Shown here in pieces: positions 17,725 to 25,615 of a stretch of 64,000 nucleotides of DNA (position 1 is its first letter; each line of letters opens with the position of its first letter). The position numbers and the translations under genes are program-made. This stretch comes from Holophagales bacterium (lineage in GTDB: Bacteria; Acidobacteriota; Thermoanaerobaculia; UBA5066). The stretch lies in the NCBI GenBank assembly GCA_016719485.1, contig JADJZB010000002.1:372001-436000 (forward strand), given 5' to 3'. A model generated the notes under the pieces. It was not told the origin of the DNA and made no database searches. It saw only the letters and a program-made list of their open reading frames with translations.

Positions 17725-19935
17725 TCAGCGCTCCGCAGCGGGGATGTCCGGAGGCGGCGTCGGTATCGGGTTGACGAAGCCGGAGAGCCCGGGAATCGGG
17801 GCCGATCCGGCCGCCGGGTCCGTGGTCCCGGAGCTGCCGTTGGGGGTGATCCAGAGCTCGAAGCCCGGGGCCCGCCGCGCGTCGGGGCGGATCAGCTTGG
17901 GGACGCCGGGGAGGACCCTCTCGAGCGCCTCCAGCTTCAGCCGCATCCGGCTCGTCTTCGGCGCGGCCGCCACCTCGCGCGCCAGCGGGACGAACGCGGC
18001 CGCATCGCCGTGGGCGGTCTCGACCAGGCGCGTCCTCTCCGAGTCCGCCTCCGCAAGCGTCCGGGCGACCTCGCCGCGGGCTCGTCCGAGAGCCCCCTCG
18101 GCCTCCACGAGCGCCTTGTTCTGCGCGGTCTTCCGGTCCTCCGCGGCCGAGGCGATGTCGCGGAATGCGCCGTGAACGTCGTCGGGGGCGTGGACGAAGA
18201 GAAGCCGCAGGTCGACGGGCGCGAGCCCCGTCTCTTTCAGCGCCGGCGACTGCCGCAGCGCCTCCAGGACCTTCCGTTCGACCGCGCCCCGCTCGGACGT
18301 GTAGATCGCGTCGATCGGCGTCCGCCCGACCTCCTCGACGAGGAAGGCTCTCGCGAGGTCCCGGAACGCCGGCTCGGCGCGGTCGACGCCGAACCGGTAG
18401 AGCGCCGGGTCGGCGACGCGGTAGTGGACGACGGCCGCGACCTCGATGACGTTCTCGTCGCCCGTCAGCAGCTGCGCCTCGTCCGGAACGCGGGACGATT
18501 GCGTCGGGACGAAGACCCGGGCCGTCAGGGGCGCGGACGCGGGCGCGGCGACGCGGTACCGGAAGCCGACCTCCACGGAGCGCAGAAGGCCGGTCGGGAC
18601 CGACTCCGCGTCTCCGAACGGGAACGGAGGAACGACGTGAAGGCCGGGGCCGAGGTCGGCGGCCGTCACCCGTCCGAGAGTCCTCACGAGCCCAGTTTCT
18701 CCGGGGCCGACGACGAGGACCGCGCTCCTGGCCCAGATGAGGAGCAGGAGCGCCGCGCCAGCCAGGACGAGAGCCCTGCGAGGGAGCCGACGCGTGAAGG
18801 GGACCCGGGCGAGCTCGCCCAGCGCCCTCCCGTGCTCCTTCAGCTCGTTCCAGCCGGGGCGCAGGCCGCGGCGGTGCAGGCTGAAGGCCATGAGGGCGAG
18901 GAAGCCGAACGCCCCGAGGAACCTCACGACGGCCCAGAATCCACGCGCTTCGACCTCAGGCGCGAGCGGAGCGGGAACGAGGCCGGCCCCGATCACCGCG
19001 TTCAGGAGCAGTCCCGCCCCGATCGCGACTCCGAAGATCGCGGCGAGGTAGAGGGCCACGAACTTCCGGCCGAACATCCGGGCGACGACCGCGATCGTCG
19101 AGGCGTTCGTGGCCGGGCCCGTGAGCATGAACACGAGCGCGGAGCCCGGGTCCAGGCCCTTGCCGATCATCGCGGCGGCGATCGGCGTCGAGGCGCTCGC
19201 GCAGACGTAGGTCGGCACCCCGACGATCGCCATGACGACCATCGAGAGGAGGGGCCAGGGAAGGAAGCGGAGGAAGAAGTCCGCAGGCAGGAGCGCCGCG
19301 AGAAGCCCCGTGGCGAGGAACGCGAGGAGGAGCCAGAAGGCCAGCTCGTCCATCATGGTCACGAAGGCGTAACGGGCGATCCCCGCCACGCGCTCCCTGA
19401 GCCCTCGCTTCTGGACCTCCGCTTCGACGGGCGGTGCGCAGCTTCCGTCCGCGCAGGCCGTGGAGCCCTCCCCGGGGACGACGGCGGCCCCGTCGCCCTC
19501 CCGGGCCTCCGTTCCCCCGTCGCGCCCGCCGGCGACGAGGGAGAGGAGCCCCGCCCCCACCGCCGTGGCGATGGCGGCGAGCGGCCGCACGAGGGCCATG
19601 ACCGGCCCGAGGAGGCCGTAGGTGATCAGGACCGAGTCGACACCGGTCTCGGGCGTCGAGATCAGGAAGGAAACGGTCGCCTCGCGGCTCGCACCTTTCT
19701 TTCGAAGCGCCACGGCCGTCGGGAGGACGCCGCACGAGCAGAGAGGAAGCGGGGCGCCGACGAGCGCCGCCGTCAGGATCGACTTCAGGTCTCTTCCGCC
19801 GAGGATCCGCCCGATGCGCGCCGTGTCGACGAACTCGTGGAGGATTCCCGCGAGGAAGAATCCGAGGAGGATGAAGACGCCGCTGTCGAGGACGATCCGG
19901 TACGTCTCCTCGAAGACGCCCACGAGCAGGTTCAT
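17725..19935 (-). CDS. metal-efflux-type permease fused to HflK domain
   Basis: 736 residues. Residues 1-400 are a two-block permease of the DUF318/ArsP group, close to SO_0444-type Cu/Zn efflux permeases: PLCSCGVLPTAVALRKKGAS and PTYVCASASTPIAAAMIGKG. A Cys-rich linker (STACADGSCAPP) lies between the blocks. A further transmembrane helix near 415-430 leads into an SPFH/HflK domain (VVGPGETGLVRTLGRV, QLLTGDENVIEVAAVVHYRV). The open frame is continuous and both halves are well formed, so the fusion appears real. It heads the operon with HflC and HflK-like genes, suggesting a metal-responsive permease held in an SPFH assembly. Substrate is inferred from family only. Confidence 0.85.
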   Translation of the reverse strand: MNLLVGVFEETYRIVLDSGVFILLGFFLAGILHEFVDTARIGRILGGRDLKSILTAALVGAPLPLCSCGVLPTAVALRKKGASREATVSFLISTPETGVDSVLITYGLLGPVMALVRPLAAIATAVGAGLLSLVAGGRDGGTEAREGDGAAVVPGEGSTACADGSCAPPVEAEVQKRGLRERVAGIARYAFVTMMDELAFWLLLAFLATGLLAALLPADFFLRFLPWPLLSMVVMAIVGVPTYVCASASTPIAAAMIGKGLDPGSALVFMLTGPATNASTIAVVARMFGRKFVALYLAAIFGVAIGAGLLLNAVIGAGLVPAPLAPEVEARGFWAVVRFLGAFGFLALMAFSLHRRGLRPGWNELKEHGRALGELARVPFTRRLPRRALVLAGAALLLLIWARSAVLVVGPGETGLVRTLGRVTAADLGPGLHVVPPFPFGDAESVPTGLLRSVEVGFRYRVAAPASAPLTARVFVPTQSSRVPDEAQLLTGDENVIEVAAVVHYRVADPALYRFGVDRAEPAFRDLARAFLVEEVGRTPIDAIYTSERGAVERKVLEALRQSPALKETGLAPVDLRLLFVHAPDDVHGAFRDIASAAEDRKTAQNKALVEAEGALGRARGEVARTLAEADSERTRLVETAHGDAAAFVPLAREVAAAPKTSRMRLKLEALERVLPGVPKLIRPDARRAPGFELWITPNGSSGTTDPAAGSAPIPGLSGFVNPIPTPPPDIPAAER

Positions 19936-20124
19936 GACGCTCCGGGGGGCAGGGCGGGCGATTTCGTCACGGCTCGGAGTATCGCCCCTCCGCTCAGCCG
20001 TGCGAAGGGACCGGCGATCCGGCCCCGCGCCGCTCCCCGGGAGCCGGGGCGAGCCACGGGTTGACGGCTGTGCCGCACCGCACTAGAACGGCGGGCGCGG
20101 TGGCCCCACCGCACGGAGGACGCG

Positions 20125-20448
20125 ATGAAACCGGTGAGAGACGCAGAGGAGCTCGCGCGAGCCTTCGAGGAACCCTGGGCCCTCGTCTTCAAGCACTCCA
20201 CGCGCTGCCCCGTCAGCACCGCCGCGCACCGCGAGGTCGCCGAATTTCGGCGGAGGCACCCGGAGGCCCCCGTCTACGTCGTCCACGTCGTGGAGCAGAG
20301 AAGCCTCTCGAAGGCCGTGGCCGAGCGGACGGGAGTCCGGCACGAGTCGCCCCAGGCGATCGTCCTGGCCTCCGGCGCCGTCGCCTGGTCCGACTCGCAC
20401 GAGGGCGTCACGGCCGATGCCCTCGAGGCCGGCCGGCTGAAGGGATAG
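20125..20448 (+). CDS. YtxJ-type monothiol bacilliredoxin (DUF2847)
   Basis: 107 residues, thioredoxin-like. It contains the family signature FKHSTRCPVSTAAHREV with single Cys28, followed by GVRHESPQAIVL and an SDSHEGVT end. Family members reduce mixed disulfides with bacillithiol. A GGAGGACGCG ribosome site precedes the ATG. It is divergent from the permease-HflK operon, separated by about 190 bp with no clear promoter, and converges on a DUF2383 gene across a hairpin terminator. Confidence 0.85.
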   Translation: MKPVRDAEELARAFEEPWALVFKHSTRCPVSTAAHREVAEFRRRHPEAPVYVVHVVEQRSLSKAVAERTGVRHESPQAIVLASGAVAWSDSHEGVTADALEAGRLKG

Positions 20449-20459
20449 AAAGCAGAAGA

Positions 20460-20475
20460 GCCTGCGTCGGCAGGC
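20460..20475. terminator. hairpin between convergent genes
   Basis: GCCTGC-GTCG-GCAGGC forms a 6-bp stem with a tetraloop 12 bp after the bacilliredoxin stop and 28 bp before the DUF2383 stop on the other strand. It may serve both directions. No T-tract. Confidence 0.5.
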
Positions 20476-20502
20476 CCTCGTCGCTCGCCGGCTCCCGGGC
20501 GT

Positions 20503-20910
20503 CTAGGACGTGAGTCGCGAGAGGATCGCGGAGAGCTCGGCGACATGCTTGCGCTGGCGCGGGATCAGCTCCAGCGTCACCAGGTCGCGGGCGTTCCCTT
20601 CGAGGCCCCTGGTGGCCTCCTCGTACATCTGAAGGCTCAGCTCCTCGCCCGCCAGGAGCTCCCGGACCGTGGCGGTGTCCCTGAGGAGGGCGAAGGCTCC
20701 CGACGTGGCCGCCACGCTCGCGGGTTCGCCGCCGAGCTCGAGAACGGCCCCCTGGAGGGCCGCGACCGTTCTCTGGTGCTCCGAAGCGAAGCGGAGGATC
20801 TCCGAGGCGTCCACCGTGGCCCGGCCCTCGGCCGACCTGAGGGCGCGCTGATAGGCATGCACCGCGGCGAGCTCACCCCGCAGGAGGGAGTTGAGCTCGT
20901 CGTTCCCCAC
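20503..20910 (-). CDS. DUF2383 ferritin-like protein, copy 1
   Basis: 135 residues, all helical: NDELNSLLRGELAAVHAYQ, EHQRTVAALQGAVLELGG and LIPRQRKHVAELSAIL are the conserved helices of DUF2383 (PA2169-like) four-helix bundles, which belong to the ferritin-like clan. Role unknown; members are induced by stress. The GTG start at 20910 follows a GGAGAGAGG site. A sigma-54 element lies at 20976-20990 and an inverted-repeat activator-like site beyond it. Paralogues occur at 25949 and 48989. Confidence 0.83.
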   Translation of the reverse strand: MGNDELNSLLRGELAAVHAYQRALRSAEGRATVDASEILRFASEHQRTVAALQGAVLELGGEPASVAATSGAFALLRDTATVRELLAGEELSLQMYEEATRGLEGNARDLVTLELIPRQRKHVAELSAILSRLTS

Positions 20911-20975
20911 TACCTCTCTCCAGCGTGTTGCGGAACGGATCGCTTGTTCATGGGTTTGCCCTCGGTCCGGCCTAA

Positions 20976-20990
20976 GCACGAGTCGCGCCA
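20976..20990 (-). promoter_or_regulatory. sigma-54 -24/-12 promoter P1
   Basis: On the minus strand TGGCGC-GACTC-GTGC, with GG and GC 10 bp apart. Predicted start of transcription is near 20964, 54 nt before the DUF2383 start codon. It shares the inverted repeat at 21066-21101 with P2; the near half-site is 75 bp away. Confidence 0.65.
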
Positions 20991-21065
20991 GGAAGAACGG
21001 GCGTCGAGGCCCGCAGTCTGGACCCGACCGTCGCGCCGGGGGCCGGTCTCCGCCACCAGGCACCC

Positions 21066-21101
21066 TTGAAAAGAGTGGAAACCGGATCGCAAGGTTTTCA
21101 A
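21066..21101. promoter_or_regulatory. inverted-repeat activator site, TTGAAAA-N22-TTTTCAA
   Basis: Exact half-sites TTGAAAA (21066-21072) and TTTTCAA (21095-21101) are 22 bp apart and lie between divergent sigma-54 promoters P1 and P2, 75 and 95 bp from their -24 boxes. An identical arrangement occurs at 25442-25477. Position fits an upstream activating sequence for a sigma-54 activator; the binding protein is inferred. Confidence 0.65.
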
Positions 21102-21196
21102 CCGCCCGGGCGCGACATCGGCCGCGGCACGACGGACTGACGAGTCGGACCCGGTCGCGGCGACTTCCCCTGCCGACGGGACATCGGCTGCGTCCG

Positions 21197-21211
21197 TGGC
21201 ACGTCCCATGC
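21197..21211 (+). promoter_or_regulatory. sigma-54 -24/-12 promoter P2
   Basis: TGGCAC-GTCCC-ATGC, full match to the -24 half and GC at -12. Transcription should start near 21223, 17 nt before the CsbD start codon. Confidence 0.75.
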
Positions 21212-21239
21212 GTTTTCTTCACGCAAAGGAGACGCAGCC

Positions 21240-21443
21240 ATGAGAGAGCAGGAGATCAAGGGGAAAGTGAAGAAGGCGAAGGGAAAGGTGAAGGAAGCCG
21301 TCGGCATCCTCTCCGGGAACAAGAAGATGGAACGCGAAGGCTCGGCCCAGCGCGCCGCGGGCGCCGTGCAGGAGGGGCTCGGCAAGGCCCGCACGGAGGT
21401 CGGCAAGGCCCTGAAGAAGATCGGCGATGCCATCAGCGGATAG
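21240..21443 (+). CDS. CsbD-family stress protein
   Basis: 67 residues, Lys-rich and strongly charged. The repeat-like KGKVKKAKGKVKEAVG, the NKKMEREGSAQ core and a C-terminal GKALKKIGDAISG match CsbD-family general stress proteins, which are small, probably partly disordered and of unknown function. AAAGGAG precedes the ATG. It has sigma-54 promoter P2 and the activator-like inverted repeat upstream. Confidence 0.87.
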   Translation: MREQEIKGKVKKAKGKVKEAVGILSGNKKMEREGSAQRAAGAVQEGLGKARTEVGKALKKIGDAISG

Positions 21444-21537
21444 CCCGCTTCCCGGATGACCGAGGTTCCCGAGAGCCGGGTCCGGTCACGGGCCTGGTTC
21501 TTGCGGCGCATCACCCTTGAAAACTGGAGGAATCCCG

Positions 21538-22224
21538 ATGAAGAAGCTCGTTCTCGTCCTCGCTCTCGTGGCTGCGACGTCGGTCGCGGGGCGGAGCTCG
21601 GCCGAACCGCAGAACCCCGCCACCACGCCGATGGGCGCCACCGCGAACTCCGCGCTGGTGGACGACATCACCCGGCTCTGGAAAGCCAACCTCTCCGAGG
21701 AGTTCATCAACAAGTACTTCGCCCGCACCGATCTCGCGCGCGACCTGACGCCCGACGACGTCGTCCGTCTCCGCGAGGCCGGCGTTCCCGAGAGCCTCAT
21801 CGCTTCGCTCACCCTTCGTGAAGCGGTGAAGAGCCCGTCGTCCCTCTCCCCCGGCCCGAACGACTCCCGCCGCTGGGACGGCCTCGCCCTCCGGAACTCC
21901 GGGGTCGTGCTCCTGAAGAGCCGATGGGACTCGGGAATGCTCGAGTTCCGGGAAGCGTCGCTCCGGTGGGTCGACTCGAAGCGGACCGAGAAGAACCTCC
22001 TCATCCCGATCGAACAGGTCACCGAGCAGCAGCTCACGTGCCTCAAGAAGGCGGGAGGAAACGAGTGCTTCGAGTGGGTCGTGAAGACGCGCAGCGAGGA
22101 ATACCGCATCCGCGACGCCTCGTGGAAGCAGGGCGACAACACCAAGGTCCAGGAGCTCTACGACTTCTTTCGCAGCGCCTACCCGAACCTGATCTCCTCC
22201 CGCACGCCCGTCGACGAGAAGTGA
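21538..22224 (+). CDS. secreted hypothetical protein
   Basis: 228 residues with a signal peptide (KKLVLVLALVAATSVAG). The middle has an SxEFINKYFARTDLARDLTPDDVVRLREAGVPESLI helical block, as seen in many exported proteins of this phylum where 'VVxLkxAGVsexVI' motifs occur. The C-terminal half (REASLRWVDSKRTEKNLLIPIEQV) looks like a small beta domain. A GGAGG site is 7 bp before the ATG, and the sequence CACCCTTGAAAA just before it repeats one at 21062. No clear sigma-54 promoter. Function unknown. Confidence 0.72.
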   Translation: MKKLVLVLALVAATSVAGRSSAEPQNPATTPMGATANSALVDDITRLWKANLSEEFINKYFARTDLARDLTPDDVVRLREAGVPESLIASLTLREAVKSPSSLSPGPNDSRRWDGLALRNSGVVLLKSRWDSGMLEFREASLRWVDSKRTEKNLLIPIEQVTEQQLTCLKKAGGNECFEWVVKTRSEEYRIRDASWKQGDNTKVQELYDFFRSAYPNLISSRTPVDEK

Positions 22225-22278
22225 ACCGGTGGGTCGCCTCGAGCCGGTGACGGCTCCTGCGGGGTCCCCGGACAGGAT

Positions 22279-22309
22279 GAGACCGGCCGCCCTCGGGGCG
22301 GCCGGTCTC
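22279..22309. terminator. bidirectional hairpin terminator
   Basis: A perfect 14-bp stem beginning GAGACCGGCCGCCC, with loop TCG, lies between the convergent genes ending at 22224 and 22388. Reading on the plus strand it is followed by CTCTC. Confidence 0.75.
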
Positions 22310-22387
22310 TCTCGCAGGAACGTCCGGGACGAGAAGGCCAGGGCCGGCGGGACGCCAGGCCCTGGCCCGCTGGTCTGGCCCCCGGCC

Positions 22388-23206
22388 TCAGAAGGGCGTC
22401 GCGAGCTGGAACGTGCCGTCGTTCGACGCGTTGTTCACCTCGACGCCGTAGCAGACGGCGTTCTGGGACGCCTGGATCTCGACTCCGCCGTTGAAGAGCG
22501 GGCTGCCGTAGGCGAACTGTGCCCAGCCCCAGGCCCGGAGCGTGAAGCTGAAGGCCGAGCCGACGACGTCGCCGAAGCGGTCGAACGCCCGGAACGTGAT
22601 CGTCTGGTCGAAGGGAGAGTTGCTCGCGCAACCGATGTTGGTCCTCGAGGACCCGTCCACCGAGACGCCCACCACGTACCCCGGACGGGACGGAGTGACG
22701 GCGCCGAGGTCGTCCGCGAACTGGACGGACGTCGTGTATCGGCCCGAGGATGTGTCGACGTAGACCTGGGAGCTGACGACGAAGACGTAGTTGGCGTTGC
22801 TGCTGTCGAGGTCGATCGCACCGGCCCCGGAGTAGCCGAAGATGTCCTGGAGGAAGTTGTTGAACGTGACGGTCTCGTACGGAGCGATCGTCAGGTACCG
22901 CGCCTCGATCTCGCCGGTCCCGTCGCTGAGGCCGATGCGAATCTGGTACGTCGCGTCGACCGCGTTGTAGATGCTCACCTTCGTCTTGTAGACGGCCCCG
23001 TAGGCGCCGTTGGCGTTCGCCGACGTCGGCAGGAGAAGGTGCGAAACCGCACCGACGGCGAGGGCGCGCGGCCCGGTGGCCGAGCGGACCCCGGATCGCG
23101 ACTCGGCGCCGAGGGCGCGCCGCTCGAAGCGGGCATCCTGCGAGAGCGCCGGGAGGGTGACGAGCGTCACGACTCCGGCAAGGGCGAGGCGGAAGGCTGC
23201 ATTCAT
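22388..23206 (-). CDS. secreted beta-rich hypothetical protein
   Basis: 272 residues with a signal peptide (NAAFRLALAGVVTLVTLPALSQ). The mature part has AVSHLLLPTSANANGAYGAVYKTKVSIYN, a 'stand-alone domain' style common in acidobacterial secreted proteins that also carry strand-rich TVTFNNFLQDIFGYSG segments. A related tail motif (AAIVTVVSSPGLNGAFYRTAVQLSN) occurs in the protein at 47061, so the two may share a domain. AGGGGAA precedes the ATG. Sigma-54-like element P3 lies upstream. Function unknown. Confidence 0.72.
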   Translation of the reverse strand: MNAAFRLALAGVVTLVTLPALSQDARFERRALGAESRSGVRSATGPRALAVGAVSHLLLPTSANANGAYGAVYKTKVSIYNAVDATYQIRIGLSDGTGEIEARYLTIAPYETVTFNNFLQDIFGYSGAGAIDLDSSNANYVFVVSSQVYVDTSSGRYTTSVQFADDLGAVTPSRPGYVVGVSVDGSSRTNIGCASNSPFDQTITFRAFDRFGDVVGSAFSFTLRAWGWAQFAYGSPLFNGGVEIQASQNAVCYGVEVNNASNDGTFQLATPF

Positions 23207-23256
23207 CGTTCTGTTCCCCTTTCGTTGCAAAGCGCGTCTGCGCTGCCTGCGACGTC

Positions 23257-23271
23257 GCAAGGCGCTTGCCA
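23257..23271 (-). promoter_or_regulatory. sigma-54 -24/-12 promoter P3
   Basis: Minus strand TGGCAA-GCGCC-TTGC. Predicted start near 23245, 39 nt before the start codon at 23206. No TTTTCAA-type site is visible at the usual distance. Confidence 0.55.
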
Positions 23272-23373
23272 CGGCGGACGCCGACGCGGAGGTTCGACGG
23301 GCCCCGTCCCTCGGCCGGAGGCCGGCGCGTTGACGTTCGCCACCACCGGGTCGATCCTGTACAGGAGAACGCC

Positions 23374-24045
23374 ATGATCGAAGCCCTTCCCCCAGAGCCT
23401 TCCTCCGGAGTCGCTGGTGCTCTGGGAACTCTCCGGCACGCCCTGGCCGACCCGCTCTCGGCCGCGGGCCTGAAGCTCGAGCTTCTCGAGCGCCGCCTCG
23501 CGGCGGCCTCACCCGGCGAGCCGGCCCTCGCCGAGAGGGTCCGCGGCGCGAGCTCGGACCTCGGCCTCGCCGGCCGGCTCATCGACCTCCTGCCACGCCT
23601 CGCGGCCATCGCGGGAGAGGAGCCGTCCGCGATCGCGCTCGACGAGCTCTGCCGGCTGGCGGGAGTCCCCCTGGGAGAGGACGGGAAGCCCCGCCCGCAC
23701 CTGCTCCTGCGGCGCGTGGCGGCCAGCGACGCCCTCCGGACCCTGTCGGGGTGCTTCGGCGCTCCCGAGCCCGCGGGCGCGTCGCCCCGCGCGCGCGTGG
23801 AGGTGGAGATCGCCGCCGGCCGCGTGTCCCTCCGGATCGAGGGACCCGGGGCCCTCGGCGGGAACCCCGAGCGGCTCTTTCACCTGCCTCGCGGCGAGGA
23901 GCGTGCCGAAGAGCTCTTCCTGGCCCGCGCCGCCGTCGAATCCGACGGTGGCACTGTCGCGCTCGCAGACAGGGGCGGTCTCCTCGCCGCGTGTCTCTCC
24001 TGGCCCCACCGGGCGGCAACGGCGGACGAGGGCCCGGCATCGTGA
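23374..24045 (+). CDS. degenerate histidine-kinase-like protein
   Basis: 223 residues, soluble. Residues 15-75 form a two-helix dimerisation segment with RHALADPLSAAGLKLELLER in the place of an H-box; His is kept but the following acidic residue of HE/HD is Ala. The remainder resembles a GHKL domain (RVSLRIEGPG..., FLARAAVESDGGTVAL) but N, G1 and G2 boxes are not recognisable. It overlaps the activator gene by 4 bp (GTGA), so it is probably its dedicated partner, acting as phosphatase, phosphotransfer scaffold or antagonist instead of a normal kinase. Confidence 0.7.
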   Translation: MIEALPPEPSSGVAGALGTLRHALADPLSAAGLKLELLERRLAAASPGEPALAERVRGASSDLGLAGRLIDLLPRLAAIAGEEPSAIALDELCRLAGVPLGEDGKPRPHLLLRRVAASDALRTLSGCFGAPEPAGASPRARVEVEIAAGRVSLRIEGPGALGGNPERLFHLPRGEERAEELFLARAAVESDGGTVALADRGGLLAACLSWPHRAATADEGPAS

Positions 24046-25424
24046 AGGTCCTCGTCGTCGAAGACGAGCCCGGGGCGCGCGAAGCGCTCGTCGAGCTCGT
24101 GAAGGACCTCGGCTACGAGGTGACCGCCGCGCCGTCCGTGGCGGACGCCGCGGCCGCGCTGAGCAGCTTTGCTCCGGACGTCTGCATCACCGACCTGGGC
24201 CTGCCCGACGGCGACGGTCTCGACGTGGTCAGGGCGGCGAAGGCGGCGGAGCGCGACTGCGCCGTCCTCGTCCTGACCGGGAAGGGCTCCGTGCGCTCCG
24301 CGGTCGAGGCGATGAAGGCCGGTGCCCACGATTACCTCCTGAAGCCCCTCCGCACCGCGCACCTCAAGACGACGCTGGCCCAGCTTTCCGAGCAGCACGA
24401 GGCGGCACGCGGCGTGCTTTCGGCGGTGCCTCCCGATCCCGCCGCAGCCGGGGGCCTCGCCGGAATGGTGGGCCGCTCCGCCCCCATGGTGGAGGTGTTC
24501 CGCCTCCTCACCCGCGTGGCCCGCTCGAACGCGCCCGTGCTGATCACGGGGGAAAGCGGCACGGGAAAGGAAGTCGCCGCCGAGACGGTGCATCTCCTGT
24601 CCCGCCGCGCGGCCCAGCCCTTCGTCGCCCTCAACTGCGGGGCGATCTCGCCCATGCTCGTCGAGAGCGAGCTGTTCGGGCACGAGCGAGGAGCGTTCAC
24701 CGGCGCCGAACGGCGCCGGGCGGGAACGTTCGAGATGGCCCACGGCGGGACGCTCTTCCTCGACGAGGTCTCGGAGATGCCCCTCGAGGTGCAGGTGAAG
24801 TTCCTGCGCGTCCTGGAGACCCGCACCTTCCGGCGGGTCGGCGGAACCGAGGAGCTGGACATGAACGTCCGGCTCGTGACGAGCTCCAACCGGGACCTCG
24901 CCGACGCGGTGCGCCGCGACGCGTTTCGCTCCGACCTCTTCTACCGCCTGAACGTCTTTCCCCTCCGCCTTCCGCCGCTGCGCGACCGGAAGGAGGACGT
25001 GCCCCTCCTCGCGGCCCACTTCCTCTCCCAGATCGAGGAGAAGGAGCAGCACGGCTTCTCGTCCTTCGAGCCCCGCGCGCTCGAGGCGTTCTCCGGCTAC
25101 GGATGGCCCGGCAACGTGCGCGAGCTGAAGAACGCCGTCCACAGGGCTTACGTCCTCAGTGACCCGCCCGCGATCCAGGCGGAGGCAGCGGAAGCCGTCC
25201 TGACCGACTCGGGCGCCGCCGAGCTCCACTCCATCGCGGGAGGCGACGGCGCCTGGCCCGCGGTGCCGATCCGCGTCGGCGAGACCCTTCAGGCGGTCGA
25301 GAAGAAGCTCCTCACCGCCACGCTCCTCGCCGTGAGCGGAGACAAACGCATCGCGGCCGAGCTTCTCGGCGTCAGCCTGAAGACGATCTACAACAAGCTC
25401 AAGGAGTACCAGCTCGAGCCCTAG
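24042..25424 (+). CDS. NtrC-family sigma-54 activator (response regulator)
   Basis: 460 residues: receiver 2-115 with Glu7-Asp8, phospho-acceptor Asp51 (CITDLGLP), Thr79 and Lys101; AAA+ domain about 140-370 with Walker A GESGTGKE (170-177), the sigma-54-contact loop GAFTGA (217-222) and Walker B LFLDE; and a C-terminal Fis-type helix-turn-helix (GDKRIAAELLGVSLKTIYNK). All residues for sigma-54 activation are present. The GTG start overlaps the upstream degenerate kinase. An exact TTGAAAA-N22-TTTTCAA site lies 18 bp after its stop. Fourteen sigma-54-like promoters in the window make it the likely regulator of a local stress regulon; this link is inferred. Confidence 0.92.
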   Translation: MKVLVVEDEPGAREALVELVKDLGYEVTAAPSVADAAAALSSFAPDVCITDLGLPDGDGLDVVRAAKAAERDCAVLVLTGKGSVRSAVEAMKAGAHDYLLKPLRTAHLKTTLAQLSEQHEAARGVLSAVPPDPAAAGGLAGMVGRSAPMVEVFRLLTRVARSNAPVLITGESGTGKEVAAETVHLLSRRAAQPFVALNCGAISPMLVESELFGHERGAFTGAERRRAGTFEMAHGGTLFLDEVSEMPLEVQVKFLRVLETRTFRRVGGTEELDMNVRLVTSSNRDLADAVRRDAFRSDLFYRLNVFPLRLPPLRDRKEDVPLLAAHFLSQIEEKEQHGFSSFEPRALEAFSGYGWPGNVRELKNAVHRAYVLSDPPAIQAEAAEAVLTDSGAAELHSIAGGDGAWPAVPIRVGETLQAVEKKLLTATLLAVSGDKRIAAELLGVSLKTIYNKLKEYQLEP

Positions 25425-25441
25425 GCCGTCCGGGCCTGCCG

Positions 25442-25477
25442 TTGAAAAGCGTGCACGCCCGGGCGCAGGGTTTTCAA
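25442..25477. promoter_or_regulatory. inverted-repeat activator site, TTGAAAA-N22-TTTTCAA
   Basis: Half-sites at 25442-25448 and 25471-25477, with the same 22-bp spacing as 21066-21101. The near half is 94 bp from the -24 box of P4. Confidence 0.68.
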
Positions 25478-25571
25478 CGCCCCCAGGCTCCGGGAACGGA
25501 GCCGCCGGCGTATCCCCGTGTACGACCGGGAGTCGCCCTCCTCGTGCCGTCGCCAGGGCCCGGGCCCCGGG

Positions 25572-25586
25572 TGGCACGGTGCATGC
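25572..25586 (+). promoter_or_regulatory. sigma-54 -24/-12 promoter P4
   Basis: TGGCAC-GGTGC-ATGC. Start of transcription expected near 25598, 18 nt before the ATG at 25616. Confidence 0.75.
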
Positions 25587-25615
25587 GATCGCTTCCTCGA
25601 AAGGAAGTCAGATCG

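Noticed and set aside
21509..21520. CACCCTTGAAAA before the secreted protein at 21538
   Set aside because: It repeats the flank of the 21066 half-site, but lies next to the ribosome site with no convincing -24/-12 element downstream.
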